NCBI GenBank assembly: GCA_900074725.1
Contig: LT598458.1
Location: forward strand, 558,001-622,000
Direction: 5' to 3'
DNA length: 64,000 nt
Source: Lachancea dasiensis
Taxonomy: Eukaryota > Ascomycota > Saccharomycetes > Saccharomycetales > Saccharomycetaceae
The notes under the pieces were generated by a model. It was not told the DNA's origin, did no database searches, and saw nothing but the letters and a program-made list of their open reading frames with translations. The translations under genes were made by a program, and so were the position numbers. The stretch's first letter is position 1. Each line of letters begins with the position of its first letter. This document shows positions 48,486-58,936 of this stretch, in pieces.

Positions 48486-49896
48486 CTATAAATACAGTCC
48501 TTCCAGATTCTCTTCGACCTTGTTTTTCAAAATCCGTTCTTTCGCTTGCTTGAAGTCCTCAGCGGTGACTTGCATTCTTCTCTCCCTGAGGGCCAACAGA
48601 CCTGCCTCTGTGCACATCGCTTTTATGTCAGCACCTGATAGATCATCCTTTGACGTCACTAAGTTTTCCAAATTCACATCTGGCGCCAAGTTCATCTTAG
48701 ATGTATGAATGGTGAGAATTTTCCGCTTCGTTGAGATATCTGGACTTTCGAATAGGATTTTTCTATCGATTCTTCCTGGCCTGATCAAGGCTGGGTCTAA
48801 GCTCTCGATTTTGTTTGTTGCCATAATTACCTTGATGTCTCCTCTATCATCGAACCCGTCCAGCTGGTTAAGCAACTCCAGCATTGTTCTTTGAATTTCT
48901 CTTTCACCACCACTGTTAGATTCGTAACGTTTTGTACCAATGGCGTCGATTTCATCAATGAAAACTATGCTGGGGGCATTTTCTGCAGCAGCTTTGAAAA
49001 TTTGTCGACAAAGTCTTGGACCGTCACCCAGATATTTTTGTATTAATTCTGATCCCACAATCCTTAGAAAAGTTGCCGAGGTCTGATTAGCAACTGCCTT
49101 TGCTAATAGAGTCTTACCAGTACCCGGGGCACCGTAAAGAATAACACCCTTGGGAGGTTTGATACCCATTTCTTCATAGAGTTCGGGATGGGTTAATGGA
49201 AGTTCGACTGCCTCTTTGATCTCTTGAATCTGAGACTCCAAACCTCCTATATCGCTGTAATTTTCTGTAGGTGACTTATCGATTCTCATGACTGAAACCA
49301 TCGGATCTGTGTCGTCTTGTAACACACCTACCACTGACATTGTTTTGTGATGTAAGAGAACAGAACAACCGGGCTCTAGCAATTCTTTGTCAACAAATGA
49401 TAAAATAGAAACGTAAAAGTCAGGGGTTGTTGGGCTTGTAACAATTGCATGGTCATCATCAATAATTTCTTCCAGAGTGCCTACCGACAGTGGGGTACCG
49501 CGGATTTCCTCTAACTGTTTTTTTTCCTCTTCCTGTTTCTTCTCGAAAGGTTTGAGAATTTCAGAATTTGTTACGAACTCTTCCTCCAGGAGCAGATGAT
49601 CCTTGATCCTTTCCATTCGCAGCAACTTTAATCTGCAACGGGTACTAGGATATACATTTGGAAGCTTTTCTGCCGTGGCAGGGCCCTTTCTCTTCTTACG
49701 TCCAATTTTTGACTGTACCGGAGGCTCATATTTAGGCTTCTCCTTATCTTTCTTCTTTTTGTCTTTACCATAGGTTGACGCACCTTGACCCTTTACAATG
49801 CGCAGTTATAGTTAGTAAACGAACCTGGATAGACCAAAGAAAACGAATTTCTTGCAAAGCCTGCAGACAATGAATAGAAGCAGTTTAACATACCAT
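48486..49896 (-). CDS. RPT2: 26S proteasome ATPase Rpt2 (intron after the start codon)
   Basis: AAA ATPase of the 19S base that gates the 20S core. The coding parts are 49894-49896 (ATG alone) and 48486-49790, giving 435 residues against 437 in S. cerevisiae. Exon 2 begins [18 protein letters not shown], so splicing rebuilds MGQG, the N-myristoylation signal of Rpt2. A coiled-coil region, OB fold, Walker A GAPGTGKT, Walker [12 protein letters not shown] and the C-terminal HbYX-type LYL all follow. A reading without the intron would start at an internal position and lack about 56 residues, including the myristoylation site. A PACE box lies upstream of exon 1. Confidence 0.93.
49791..49893 (-). 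other. Spliceosomal intron in RPT2
   Basis: 103 bp on the minus strand: GTATGT directly after ATG, branch point TACTAAC (in GTTTACTAACTATAAC), then 3' site GTAAAG. The AAG acceptor is unusual, but it is the first AG after the branch point and about 20 bases from it. Confidence 0.85.
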
Positions 49897-49958
49897 CGTA
49901 AATCAGATTCTTGATCTTATATCTCACCTTCCGGTTAGTTGAGGGTAAAGTTAAACTA

Positions 49959-49967
49959 TTTGCCACC
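49959..49967 (-). promoter_or_regulatory. PACE box (Rpn4 site) of RPT2
   Basis: GGTGGCAAA on the gene strand, an exact match to the proteasome-associated control element, 63 bp upstream of the exon 1 ATG. It supports that ATG as the true start region. Confidence 0.85.
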
Positions 49968-50304
49968 ATATAATTCTGGCAGAACTAATTAAAACATATA
50001 GGTCTCCATACGTATAGAATGATCATATACTATTCGTAGCGCTCACAGCTCAAGTGATAAGTAACATTGGTCTTATTGGACTCTCATCGTTGTGATTGGT
50101 CTAAATCAGAGGATGGAAACCTCTAACGTAAAAATTTCACCAGGGACAAATTCTTTATATTCCAAACTGTGGCCCCACGAAGCAAGCCGCCATATTCTCT
50201 TTTAAAGGCTGAAATAATGCCATCAGCCTTGAAAATCCCAATAAGTTAGATTTTCAATTAAGTAAGAGCTAATTCCTTGGTGGCTTGTAGTCTAAAAAAA
50301 ATAA

Positions 50305-50386
50305 CGACAACTGCAGGATTCGAACCTGCGCGGGCAGAGCCCAAAAGATTTCTAATCTTACGCCTTAACCACTCGGCCAAATTGCC
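50305..50386 (-). tRNA. tS(AGA): tRNA-Ser (AGA)
   Basis: 82 nt class II tRNA on the minus strand. It has A box TGGCCGAGTGG, anticodon stem AAGATT/AATCTT with anticodon AGA, a variable arm and B box GGTTCGAATCC. The acceptor stem GGCAATT pairs with AGTTGTC and the discriminator is G. A run of T follows (TTATTTTTTTT on the gene strand). No intron. Confidence 0.96.
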
Positions 50387-51366
50387 ATTCTTAAATTTAT
50401 GTTAGGGGTGTCTACTATCGGTCTACACCTGATAGTCACTCTTTTATTTAAAACGACAGGAATAGTATTATGTGACAGAAATAGGATTAATGACAGGATC
50501 TGGACCAGAGACTGTTCAGAAAAGCCGCATAGCTATGAGGTCCGAGAAGGTAGTACAAGACAATCTAAATTAGCCTCACAGGCGATAGAAAAAAAGTGCA
50601 TATTATGACCTGCCTCGAAGCTGTGTGAGCTTAAGGAAGATGCATAAAAAGAGGCAAATCGTTACAGTTACGAGGTGATGGGTGGACGAAAGATAGATTG
50701 ATAGAGGAAGCTGAGATTCATTGGCTTACTAGTGCTAAGGGTCTAGCAATTTTTTAGACTGAAGTTGTAGTAATAACTCGAGGACAAACAAAGTCAACAT
50801 CGATACCCATTTTAGAAATCGACACTTTACGGCCCGCGCTAATGAATGATACGCTCTTACCTAGTAACTATATGCCATCTATAGATAGTATTAAAAGTAG
50901 TGAATAGTAGTGATCCTGTACCGTTTGAATAGCATCGAGTTGCATAATTGTAATCACCAACCTAGTATCAGTATAGTAAGAAGTGATACTTAACGTCAGC
51001 AAAACACAGGTGTACAAGGTGAATAATCAATTAATGGGATTCAGGACCAACGACTACGCAGAAATTCCCTGGTTATCCAATAACCCAACAATTTATTTGT
51101 TGGACGGAATTGTTACATTATCCAGCGCTAACCAGATTTTCCACCCATAGTTTTCCCAACTGAGTTTTATATAAATATTAGCTATAAGTTCCAAATATGG
51201 ACCAGATACATGGCCCTAAAGATCACGAACAGATAACCAGAGGTGGCTTTATAAGCTCCAGATTACTACTAGTGCTCAGAATGTAATTCACGCTGTCTAT
51301 CAACAGATTCAATTAACAGTCGAAAAAGTTAACTACTGCCGACGCTGACTCTCTCGAACAACTTGA
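50387..51366. other. Intergenic region at a synteny junction, tRNA-Ser to SulP gene
   Basis: About 980 bp with no gene; a 69-codon frame at 50399 lacks any support. Near 51086-51310 there are weak signs of an old Ty-type LTR (separate entry). Confidence 0.5.
51097..51304 (+). mobile_element. Possible very old solo-LTR remnant (Ty1/copia type)
   Basis: Starts TGTTGG and ends TATCAACA, with a TATATAAATA box inside, features of Ty1-like LTRs. CCCAACA also stands just before the start. No internal genes are present and similarity to a known LTR is only by eye. Position upstream of a tRNA gene is where Ty1-type elements insert. Degraded fossil; low confidence. Confidence 0.2.
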
Positions 51367-53556
51367 TTAGACAGCAGAAGAGTGTACAAATGTGCCGCTT
51401 AAAGATGTGCACTCACTGAGATCGCCTGAAAGTGAATCTTGCTCGGCCTCATCTGACGCTCGGAGAGCATCTTGGACACTTTTGAAGCACCATGAAGATT
51501 CTGCTACGCTACCCAACGTCACCATACCAGACAGGCCAGTTTTCTCAATCTTATCGATGATTCCAGATGTCTGCAACCTATTGCGCACGCTGGTATTAAG
51601 AGGAACGCGCGTCAAGTAGACTCGTACCCTTCTCTTTCGCAGGTCAGTAACAATCTCACACAAGATTTGTGCCGCTGACGAGTCAATTCGAGTCATGCCA
51701 TTTAAATCAAAAATCATATGCCTAGTGAGATCTCTATCTCGAGTGCGAGGGCTGGCTGGGTGGGTATTAACGGATCCGTATGTCTCCAGACGATGTAACC
51801 TTGATTTGAGATCTTCAGCGTTGGTGAAAGTCAATGGCTCAGGAACCTTCACTATGAAGCACCCTTCGACGTGCTCTAATAAAGGCACGCTCTGTGCTCC
51901 CTGAATGCTACTGTTATCAAACTCATCAGCATTCACATACCGATTTGTTCCACACACCCTCGCCAAAATCTGGATGCGCGAGAGGGTTGAGTTTTTCACC
52001 GCTCTAATTATTGAGTAACCGCACCCTACTGTAATTCCAGCCTCAACTGAATACAGAAATGTCGTTAATACTGTTATAGCGAAAGTGATGAGCTCGTTGT
52101 AACCCCTGCACCTAATATGAAATTTGATGTCCGCAGGGGCTTCTTCAAAAAGAGAGATTCCGACTATAGTGGTTATAACCGACAGCAGGCAAACAGGAAT
52201 GTAGTGTATGGTGCTCAGGAGAAATTTAGACGTAATTATAGTAATAACACCCATGAATACGCCTGACATTGCTGTAGCTGCGCCACTGTAGGCATTAATT
52301 TTCGACCTACCATAACCCCCGAATGCTGGAAGGGCACCAAAAAAAGATCCTACAAGATTCAAACTTCCCAAGGCAACCAGTTCACGATTAGAAGATATTG
52401 CTAAACCATTATTTGAGCCCAAAGATTTGGAAGCTGTCGTGGATTCAAAAAAGCCCAGCAAGGCAGCCATAAAGCTCGCGTGAAACAGATCATTGTAATA
52501 CGGTAAATTTTTTTTGGTCAAAGGATTCCAAACTTTACTTGAGTTGTCTGATCCTATGTCACCAACAATTTCGATTGCGTATTTGTGTTTGAAATCGGTG
52601 TAGTAAGAACACAGTGTGACCACAGTGACAACAATTAGAATATCAGGAACAAATATTACATTTTTGAACCTCTTAGACAGCCTTCGCTTCATGTGCTTCA
52701 TAATCAAGAGAATGCCCAAGCTAATAGCGCTTAATATAGCAGTTGGCAGATGATAATTTGCTGGTGCATATTTCAATAAAAATTGAATTTTATCCACTGG
52801 GGCGTGGTAATGCCCTGGTGCTTCCTCAAATACTTTTTTTAGCTTCAGCTCCGCGAGTAAAGAATTGAGAACCATCACAAGTCCTACAGCGCTAATGAAA
52901 CCCCGTAAGAGAGCTCGACTTAGTACACTGTCTAAAAAGCCAAATCGAAGGAGCCCGAACAGAAACAAGATAGCACCGCTGGTGAAGGTAAGGATTACAC
53001 ATAAGTTTATGACACCAATGACGGGTTCATGCTTGGATATTTTCTCGATGGCCTGACCAACAACTAATGATATAGCACTTTCCGGACCAACAATCATTTG
53101 TGGCACGGAACCGAATACCGCATAAACAAACGGGGCAGCCGCTAAGGCGTTCAAACCGCAAATAGGGGGCACATGAGCAACTGATGTAGAATATGACATT
53201 GCCAGTGGTATTTGGAAGGACGCCAAAGACGCGCCTGCAACCAGATCACGTAGCAGCTGGGAAAACGTGTATGATGGTAACCAAGAGAAGCACGGTAAGT
53301 AGTAAGCCAGACGATGCCAAAATGTAAGCGGCTGTTGCTGAGTAGCATTGAAGTTCAAACTACCAGCAATATCCTCCTTCTGCCGCTCGACAGAGTCAAT
53401 ATTAAATCGGGCGGGAAGAGGACTTTGAATTTCTCTTGGTGGGATCAGCTCAGACTTTGAACCACTGCCCACAGCATTGTCAGAAGGCGGAGAGTCATAG
53501 CTATGTGCCCTCCTAATAGTGCTGCTGGAGAGTAAAGGCCTGTTTTCGTCTCTCAT
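51367..53556 (-). CDS. SulP-family anion transporter, YPR003C type
   Basis: SLC26/SulP transporter, 729 residues. A cytosolic N-terminal 85 residues comes first, then about 10-12 membrane segments starting with the family's SYTFSQLLRDLVAGASLASFQIPLAMSYS region. A C-terminal STAS domain follows at about residues 560-690 (HMIFDLNGMTRIDSSAAQILCEI). The closest S. cerevisiae gene I recall is YPR003C, a putative sulfate permease next to AIM45 (YPR004C), and here it again adjoins AIM45. Substrate is not established; it is more distant from the SUL1/SUL2 permeases. Confidence 0.88.
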   Translation of the reverse strand: MRDENRPLLSSSTIRRAHSYDSPPSDNAVGSGSKSELIPPREIQSPLPARFNIDSVERQKEDIAGSLNFNATQQQPLTFWHRLAYYLPCFSWLPSYTFSQLLRDLVAGASLASFQIPLAMSYSTSVAHVPPICGLNALAAAPFVYAVFGSVPQMIVGPESAISLVVGQAIEKISKHEPVIGVINLCVILTFTSGAILFLFGLLRFGFLDSVLSRALLRGFISAVGLVMVLNSLLAELKLKKVFEEAPGHYHAPVDKIQFLLKYAPANYHLPTAILSAISLGILLIMKHMKRRLSKRFKNVIFVPDILIVVTVVTLCSYYTDFKHKYAIEIVGDIGSDNSSKVWNPLTKKNLPYYNDLFHASFMAALLGFFESTTASKSLGSNNGLAISSNRELVALGSLNLVGSFFGALPAFGGYGRSKINAYSGAATAMSGVFMGVITIITSKFLLSTIHYIPVCLLSVITTIVGISLFEEAPADIKFHIRCRGYNELITFAITVLTTFLYSVEAGITVGCGYSIIRAVKNSTLSRIQILARVCGTNRYVNADEFDNSSIQGAQSVPLLEHVEGCFIVKVPEPLTFTNAEDLKSRLHRLETYGSVNTHPASPRTRDRDLTRHMIFDLNGMTRIDSSAAQILCEIVTDLRKRRVRVYLTRVPLNTSVRNRLQTSGIIDKIEKTGLSGMVTLGSVAESSWCFKSVQDALRASDEAEQDSLSGDLSECTSLSGTFVHSSAV

Positions 53557-54094
53557 TTCCCACGCATTCTTTTCACTTTATGGTCGTGTTCATCTGCTAG
53601 TCTAACATTTTACATTAAGGTAAGTCGGTGTTCGTCGCGTACAGTGTGATGAAAGTAAGATTTCAACTTACGGCTCGCGATACGAAAGGCACCCAAGAAG
53701 AGGTACTGGAGATGGCATTACAATATGAGCCGTGGCTTAATATGGTAGGTGTTATTCAGTTTACGTGCATTTTTGGGGCCTTGCAAGTTTATTCAGTTGG
53801 GTGCTAGTTCTTTATTTTGCTTGACTAGGATTGAATTTTGATTTTGTTGTGTCCGCCGGCCGGAGGTGAACTAAACCAGTGAGATATTTTTCCATGATAA
53901 AGAAAGCACAGCCTTTTATATGATTATCCGTCGCCTCATACCAAACAGTTCGAGCTTTGCAAACTTAATATGAAGTTTAGCCTATGAAGTAGATATTTCT
54001 TGACCAAGTTTGTTATACTTCTCTAACTGAAGTTAGTCTATATAATATCATGGATCTTTTGGGCATTAATCACAAGCGTTGACCGAACGCTAGC
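53557..54094. other. Intergenic region with one small ORF
   Basis: Between the SulP promoter and the AIM45 3' end. The only item is a 52-codon frame at 53649-53807, listed separately. Confidence 0.5.
53649..53807 (+). CDS. Small ORF of unknown worth (52 aa)
   Basis: ATG at 53649 opens MKVRFQLTARDTKGTQEEVL and continues with an amphipathic helix (EMALQYEPWLNM), then a hydrophobic end (VGVIQFTCIFGALQVY). I do not recognise it. It could be chance, or an exon; GTAGGT follows an AATATG near 53742, but no good branch point was seen downstream. Confidence 0.2.
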   Translation: MKVRFQLTARDTKGTQEEVLEMALQYEPWLNMVGVIQFTCIFGALQVYSVGC

Positions 54095-55138
54095 TCACTG
54101 GAGTTTGCTGATCTTTTCAGTAAGCTCTGGAACGATAGCATTTAAATCCCCAGTCAATCCGTAGTCTGACACTTGAAAAATGGGTGCCTCAGCGTCACTG
54201 TTGATCGCAACAATTACCTTGGAATCTTTCATTCCAGCTAAGTGTTGGATAGCTCCCGAAATGCCGACCGCGACATACAAGTCTGGGGCAACAACCTTAC
54301 CAGTTTGACCGATTTGAAGTGAGTTATCACAAAATCCAGAATCTACAGCAGCTCTAGTGGCACCAATTGCGGCTCCTAGAGAATCCGCCAGCGGCGTTAC
54401 AAGACTGTCGAAAGTTTCCTTGTTTTTCAACCCGCGTCCGCCCGAAACAACTCTCGCTGCTGATCCTAAATCTGGTCTAGCGCTTTTCATCAGATTCTCA
54501 CTTTCCCATTTCACCGTCAATGCGGGGTTATTAATCTCTGGTGCTTTGCCGACAGAGGCACTTGTTGCACCCGCCGGAGCCGCTGTAAAGGCAGAAGCGC
54601 GGACACTTATAAGCTTTCGCTCCTGGGTGCACTTCACGGTGGACAAGGCATTTCCAGCGTAAATTGGTCGGACGAAAGTGTTGGGGTCTATAATTTTGGT
54701 GATGTCGCAAATTGGTTGGTAATCGAGTAAGGCGCCGACGCGAGGAAGCAAATTCTTACCCACCGCAGAACTGGCCACAACAAAATGACTAAACTCGGCG
54801 TTCTTCAACAGTTCAAGAGCCAAAGGGGCCAATGCTTCTGGTAGGTAATTGTCGTAGGTTTTGCTGTCAGCTACCAAAATCTGTTTGAGCGAGGCAGATC
54901 CGCTCAAGTTTTTCACTTCTTCTGCAGCTTTAGGGGCTGAAGAGCCGGCTAAGAGTGCAGTTATCGGGTTCCCGAGTTGTTCTGCAGCGGAAAGAGCGCT
55001 TAAAGAGGATTGCATCACATTACCATTCTTGCTAGCCTCCAAAAATACCAGGGTAGAAGCTTGCCTAAAAGTGGCAATGCTTCTAGGAATTTGTTTGAGA
55101 ACAAGACGGGTCGAAGCACTTCGAACAAGGGAAAGCAT
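54095..55138 (-). CDS. AIM45: Electron transfer flavoprotein alpha subunit, Aim45
   Basis: Mitochondrial matrix ETF-alpha that binds FAD and passes electrons from dehydrogenases. The 347 residues start with a presequence ([20 protein letters not shown]). The N-terminal alpha/beta domain follows, then the FAD-binding domain with [24 protein letters not shown] and [29 protein letters not shown]. Length equals S. cerevisiae Aim45 (344). It is divergent from YFH7. Confidence 0.95.
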   Translation of the reverse strand: MLSLVRSASTRLVLKQIPRSIATFRQASTLVFLEASKNGNVMQSSLSALSAAEQLGNPITALLAGSSAPKAAEEVKNLSGSASLKQILVADSKTYDNYLPEALAPLALELLKNAEFSHFVVASSAVGKNLLPRVGALLDYQPICDITKIIDPNTFVRPIYAGNALSTVKCTQERKLISVRASAFTAAPAGATSASVGKAPEINNPALTVKWESENLMKSARPDLGSAARVVSGGRGLKNKETFDSLVTPLADSLGAAIGATRAAVDSGFCDNSLQIGQTGKVVAPDLYVAVGISGAIQHLAGMKDSKVIVAINSDAEAPIFQVSDYGLTGDLNAIVPELTEKISKLQ

Positions 55139-55195
55139 CTTGCTTTTTAGAATTTATTCTTGAAACCCAGTAATCTTTAATTTTCAATTTTTTAT

Positions 55196-56302
55196 ATGAA
55201 GCTTCTCTCTACCTCGCGATGTGCCGAGAGAAAACATAAGACCTGCCCAATGGCAGCTATACCTGAAACGATCGATCCTTCTAGGCTTGCTGACAATGTA
55301 CTTGAGTATTTGAGTGAGCATATTGAAACTCATTATAGAATTGCCGTGCTCATAGTTGGTCCCCCCGGATCGGGAAAATCAACTGTCAGCGCCCAGTTAT
55401 GCAACGAATTAAATGCCAGATACCAGGAATATTTTGGTTCGAAGAATACTCGCAAAGCGCAATTGCTACAGACTTTCGATGCCACTTCTCAAAGAGACTT
55501 TTTATGCCGCAATATACCAGTCTTCTCCGCCGAAGATACTCAAAAAGCGATAGGGCCATCATTCGACCATATCGAAGACTTAAAATTTAAACCTCATAGA
55601 TTCCAAAACATTGCTAATGACTCTGAGATCATTGTTAGCCGTGGAGGACTTTCAAATAGTATCAGAATCGCTGCATCTGGTCCAAGGAGCATGGCGGAAG
55701 GAGGTCAACTCGCACAGATTGTTCCTATGGACGGATTTCACTTGTCGCGGGAGCACCTCGATCATTTTAGCAACCCTCAGGAAGCACATAACCGTCGAGG
55801 ATCCCCTGAAACGTTTGATAGCAATAACTGTTTGCAACTATGCAGAATTCTTGCTGAGAGTTGTCAAATTACACCACCCGTTCAGGCAAAATGGGAAGGG
55901 GAGCTCTTTGACAAAATAAATTCATCCTTTAGTGACACGGTTCCGTCTATATATATTCCGGGGTTTGATCATGCGCTGAAAGATCCAACTATGGATGAGC
56001 ACTGCGTAGACGCATCAACAAGGATTATCGTCATCGAGGGCCTTTACTTACTTTTGAATGAGGAAAACTGGAAGGATATATATCCCGCCTTCAAAAAGAC
56101 CAATGCAGTATTAGTCTGGAAACTGGACCTTCCCGTTGACGAACTCGAACGGAGAGTTGCTAAGAGACATGTTGAATCGGGGCTGGCGCCGACGCTAGAA
56201 TCTGGCATTAATCGTTTCAGAGAGAACGACTTTATGAATGCTATAAAAATTAGAGAGCAAAGTATAGAAGCGGACGACATACTGACATTATCTAATATCT
56301 GA
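55196..56302 (+). CDS. YFH7: P-loop kinase-like protein Yfh7
   Basis: Phosphoribulokinase/uridine-kinase-like ATPase of unknown substrate, as determined structurally for S. cerevisiae Yfh7. From the ATG at 55196 it is 368 residues; a second ATG at 55250 (MAAIPETIDPSRLADNVL) fits the S. cerevisiae N-terminus better and may be the true start. Walker A is GPPGSGKST. The Yfh7-specific insertion follows, then QIVPMDGFHLSRE (base/lid strand), RRGSPETFDSNN, VIEGLYLLLNEENW, and RVAKRHVESGLAPT near the end. The distance to the AIM45 start is only 57 bp, or 111 bp with the inner ATG. Confidence 0.9.
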   Translation: MKLLSTSRCAERKHKTCPMAAIPETIDPSRLADNVLEYLSEHIETHYRIAVLIVGPPGSGKSTVSAQLCNELNARYQEYFGSKNTRKAQLLQTFDATSQRDFLCRNIPVFSAEDTQKAIGPSFDHIEDLKFKPHRFQNIANDSEIIVSRGGLSNSIRIAASGPRSMAEGGQLAQIVPMDGFHLSREHLDHFSNPQEAHNRRGSPETFDSNNCLQLCRILAESCQITPPVQAKWEGELFDKINSSFSDTVPSIYIPGFDHALKDPTMDEHCVDASTRIIVIEGLYLLLNEENWKDIYPAFKKTNAVLVWKLDLPVDELERRVAKRHVESGLAPTLESGINRFRENDFMNAIKIREQSIEADDILTLSNI

Positions 56303-56687
56303 TACAGAATCAGTAAACCTAGTCCTGAGCAAACTTACGCTTACATGTGTTGGATAGTTATGAGGTACGCTGTAGGCCTATTAATGGCGAAATCGCTAAA
56401 GAATATCGTTGAATAATGTAATGCGATTATACACTATGCAGAGGACTACCCCTCTCGATTAATGATAGCATGCTCAAATGAGCAAAATGAGACGATTAAG
56501 CGCTGCTCTGCCGAGTTGAAATACCTTGCGATCATGATCCGTGATTGCAATTCCATTCCATAAAAAATCAAAAAAACCAATCAGAATCGAGCCACGAAAC
56601 TGGAAAACGTTTAAAAACAGGTGCATTGGCCTCAACTCGTCTTATAGATTAAGGCTGATTGAGTTTTTTTGCATAATTTAGTCACGA
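56303..56687. other. Convergent intergenic region, YFH7/REC8
   Basis: 385 bp between two gene 3' ends; nothing seen besides A/T runs. Confidence 0.5.
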
Positions 56688-58697
56688 TTACACGTAGATG
56701 ACAATGCTATTCCCATCCAAACTCTCGAAGCCTGTGGGCACACCAGAAGATGCTAAGTCAACATAAGATTTAGATGCAAGTTGGAGGATGCAAAGAAAAG
56801 CATTGGCAGCCAACTTGCGGCTGACTGGTCTCAATCTTTCATTGGAGTCGGTTACTACTTCCATGGTCAACATGCTTGGAATCAGGTCTTCGAGGAACAA
56901 TTTCTTTCCAAAAGGTGGATGTGACCGGGCTACGCTTCCGATAAATGAAACCCTCTCTAGAATATATTCGAACAATCTGCGGCTCTGATTGTCGAGTACT
57001 TGATGATGAAAGCCTTCTCGGGCAACGCCTTCTACTGAAAAAGAAGAATAAGAACTCTGTCCCATATCCTGTACGCTTCCAAATGGATTTTGTCTTCTTG
57101 TTCGCCTGTCCGCATTCAGGCGCTGTAGCTCCTCGATTTGATCCTTAGAGCCTGCATCTGTCCTGCTTGAGCTCCGCCCAAAACTTGACGGCGGCAATTG
57201 CAAATCAATTCTCATCACATCTTGTCCAGTCCCATCAAGCTCGTCATAAAAATCGTCAACTTCCACATTTTCGTCAATCTGATGAAGCTCAGGGAGAAGA
57301 ATGGAATCGTTCTTGTCCCCGCCGATTTCGATTTCATCAGATGGTCCTACCCGCCTACCTCTCTCTGTGCTCATAATGCTACTGCTAGATCTAGACGATG
57401 CTATCGAACGCCTCCTTCGACGCCCTCTTTCAATCGCAGGTGAACTGGACGCTGTATTGGCGAGGGCCGACGAGTCCTCTTGAGCGAGCAATAGTGTTTC
57501 GAAGCAAAGGCGTAGGAAGGTTGGTGAGTCGTCATCAAATATTACCGCCATCAACTTATTCGAGTCTGGACGGGTTTTTGCACTGCAATTTAAGTTCGAT
57601 GTATAGGAATCCATGATGGCGCAATAGCTCCCACTATTCTCTCTCAGATCATCATTCGCCATGCCTATCTTGTCATCAAACTTTACTTTGAGAAGACAGT
57701 CTGGGGGCAATTGTGTTTTAGGCTTCTTAGATTGCCCATCTGATTCATTCGGCAAACCTGCATTCTTAGAGCTAGAAAATGGCCTTTTGCCTTGCCTGTG
57801 GTGTTCGTCGTCACCATTTTTGAGAGACTGAATCCCTAGATCAGGGAGACTATCAATATTTGGGATGCCCAACGGTTTGCCACCTTCAAAATTCAGCTGA
57901 AAATCTTCTTGGTCTGATAACTCATTGTTCCCACCGCTCCTAGACTGAACGGATCCCATTTCAATTTCGCTGAGAACATCATCGAAGTCTATATGCAAAT
58001 TTGCATCGAGAGCTGATAGCTCTACTGTTTCTAAGGAGCCTCTGTTGTATGGTCTGTTTTCGGCCAAGGCTCGTCCCAATCCTGGCCCGGTCTCGTGGTT
58101 ATATCCATTCTGCAGCTCGTCCAGCATATCACGTTGGTGAATAAGACTAGCAGATTGATTCAAACCACGGCGCTCTGCGTCGAGAAAGGAGATATCCCCA
58201 ATTTGGTTTATGTCGAAGGTTGGATCGTCAGTCAAAAACGGATCGCGGCGACCGAACGGAACTGAAGAGTGCGTTGTTTGAAATTCTAGCAGGTTGCGGT
58301 ATTCCTTAGTACCGTCAAAAATTGTAGTTGGACAAAAATTGCGCGAGAATAGAGCTGTACGCTTTCGAGTTCCTTCCAATAACTGTCTTTGCAATTGGGC
58401 TTTGACACTATTGACATCTGCTAACACATAGTCGGTCTTTCTGCCATAGCACACTGCTACTCCATACAAGAGACTTGAGGCCGACCTTAGGGTATAATCG
58501 GTACTACTCTGAAGTAAAGCTTCGCAGGTCTTAGGTATTGATACGGAGAGAATATCTTTCTTCTTTACTCTCACCGTATTCGCGTTACGCGACGCCCCCA
58601 GTGTGGATAGTAACCATATCGTTGCAACACCCGAGAGTCCCTCCGGTACACCATTGCCACGCTGTAGCTGCAATCTCTGGTGAGACGGGGTGCTCAT
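56688..58697 (-). CDS. REC8: Meiotic cohesin kleisin Rec8
   Basis: Meiosis-specific kleisin replacing Mcd1. The 669-residue protein has the N-terminal Rad21/Rec8 domain (GVATIWLLSTLGA, TCEALLQSS, RSASSLLYGVAVCYGRKTDYVLADV) and the C-terminal winged helix (ANAFLCILQLASKSYVDL). Between them is a long Ser/Asp/Arg-rich linker with RRRRS blocks, the region phosphorylated before separase cutting. Length matches S. cerevisiae Rec8 (680). A URS1 site in the promoter agrees with meiosis-only expression. Its mitotic sister MCD1 is 13 kb away. Confidence 0.9.
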   Translation of the reverse strand: MSTPSHQRLQLQRGNGVPEGLSGVATIWLLSTLGASRNANTVRVKKKDILSVSIPKTCEALLQSSTDYTLRSASSLLYGVAVCYGRKTDYVLADVNSVKAQLQRQLLEGTRKRTALFSRNFCPTTIFDGTKEYRNLLEFQTTHSSVPFGRRDPFLTDDPTFDINQIGDISFLDAERRGLNQSASLIHQRDMLDELQNGYNHETGPGLGRALAENRPYNRGSLETVELSALDANLHIDFDDVLSEIEMGSVQSRSGGNNELSDQEDFQLNFEGGKPLGIPNIDSLPDLGIQSLKNGDDEHHRQGKRPFSSSKNAGLPNESDGQSKKPKTQLPPDCLLKVKFDDKIGMANDDLRENSGSYCAIMDSYTSNLNCSAKTRPDSNKLMAVIFDDDSPTFLRLCFETLLLAQEDSSALANTASSSPAIERGRRRRRSIASSRSSSSIMSTERGRRVGPSDEIEIGGDKNDSILLPELHQIDENVEVDDFYDELDGTGQDVMRIDLQLPPSSFGRSSSRTDAGSKDQIEELQRLNADRRTRRQNPFGSVQDMGQSSYSSFSVEGVAREGFHHQVLDNQSRRLFEYILERVSFIGSVARSHPPFGKKLFLEDLIPSMLTMEVVTDSNERLRPVSRKLAANAFLCILQLASKSYVDLASSGVPTGFESLDGNSIVIYV

Positions 58698-58755
58698 TGC
58701 TAACAGGGTGACGTGTTTTATCTCTTCTTTTGATATATCGTTATTATCTCAAATA

Positions 58756-58765
58756 TAGCCGCCGA
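58756..58765 (-). promoter_or_regulatory. URS1 (Ume6 site) of REC8
   Basis: TCGGCGGCTA on the gene strand, an exact match to the core URS1 of early meiotic genes, about 60 bp upstream of the REC8 ATG. Confidence 0.85.
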
Positions 58766-58936
58766 AGTGATTTTATTGTAGGCTTGTGGTTACCCGCCTA
58801 TATTAATATGTGAATATTAAGTTAATGTAACAGAGGCTATAAATTGAGCTGTTATTTTAGTTTGAAACACCGGCAAGGTACCCTTTACAGGCGAGTCAGG
58901 CTTTTCACCTTATTGCTCAATCATTCTTGTTCTAAT

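Noticed and set aside
48486-49625. RPT2 as an unspliced 379-residue ORF
   Set aside because: It lacks the conserved basic N-terminus and myristoylation site, which are present just upstream in frame and joined to an ATG by a good intron.
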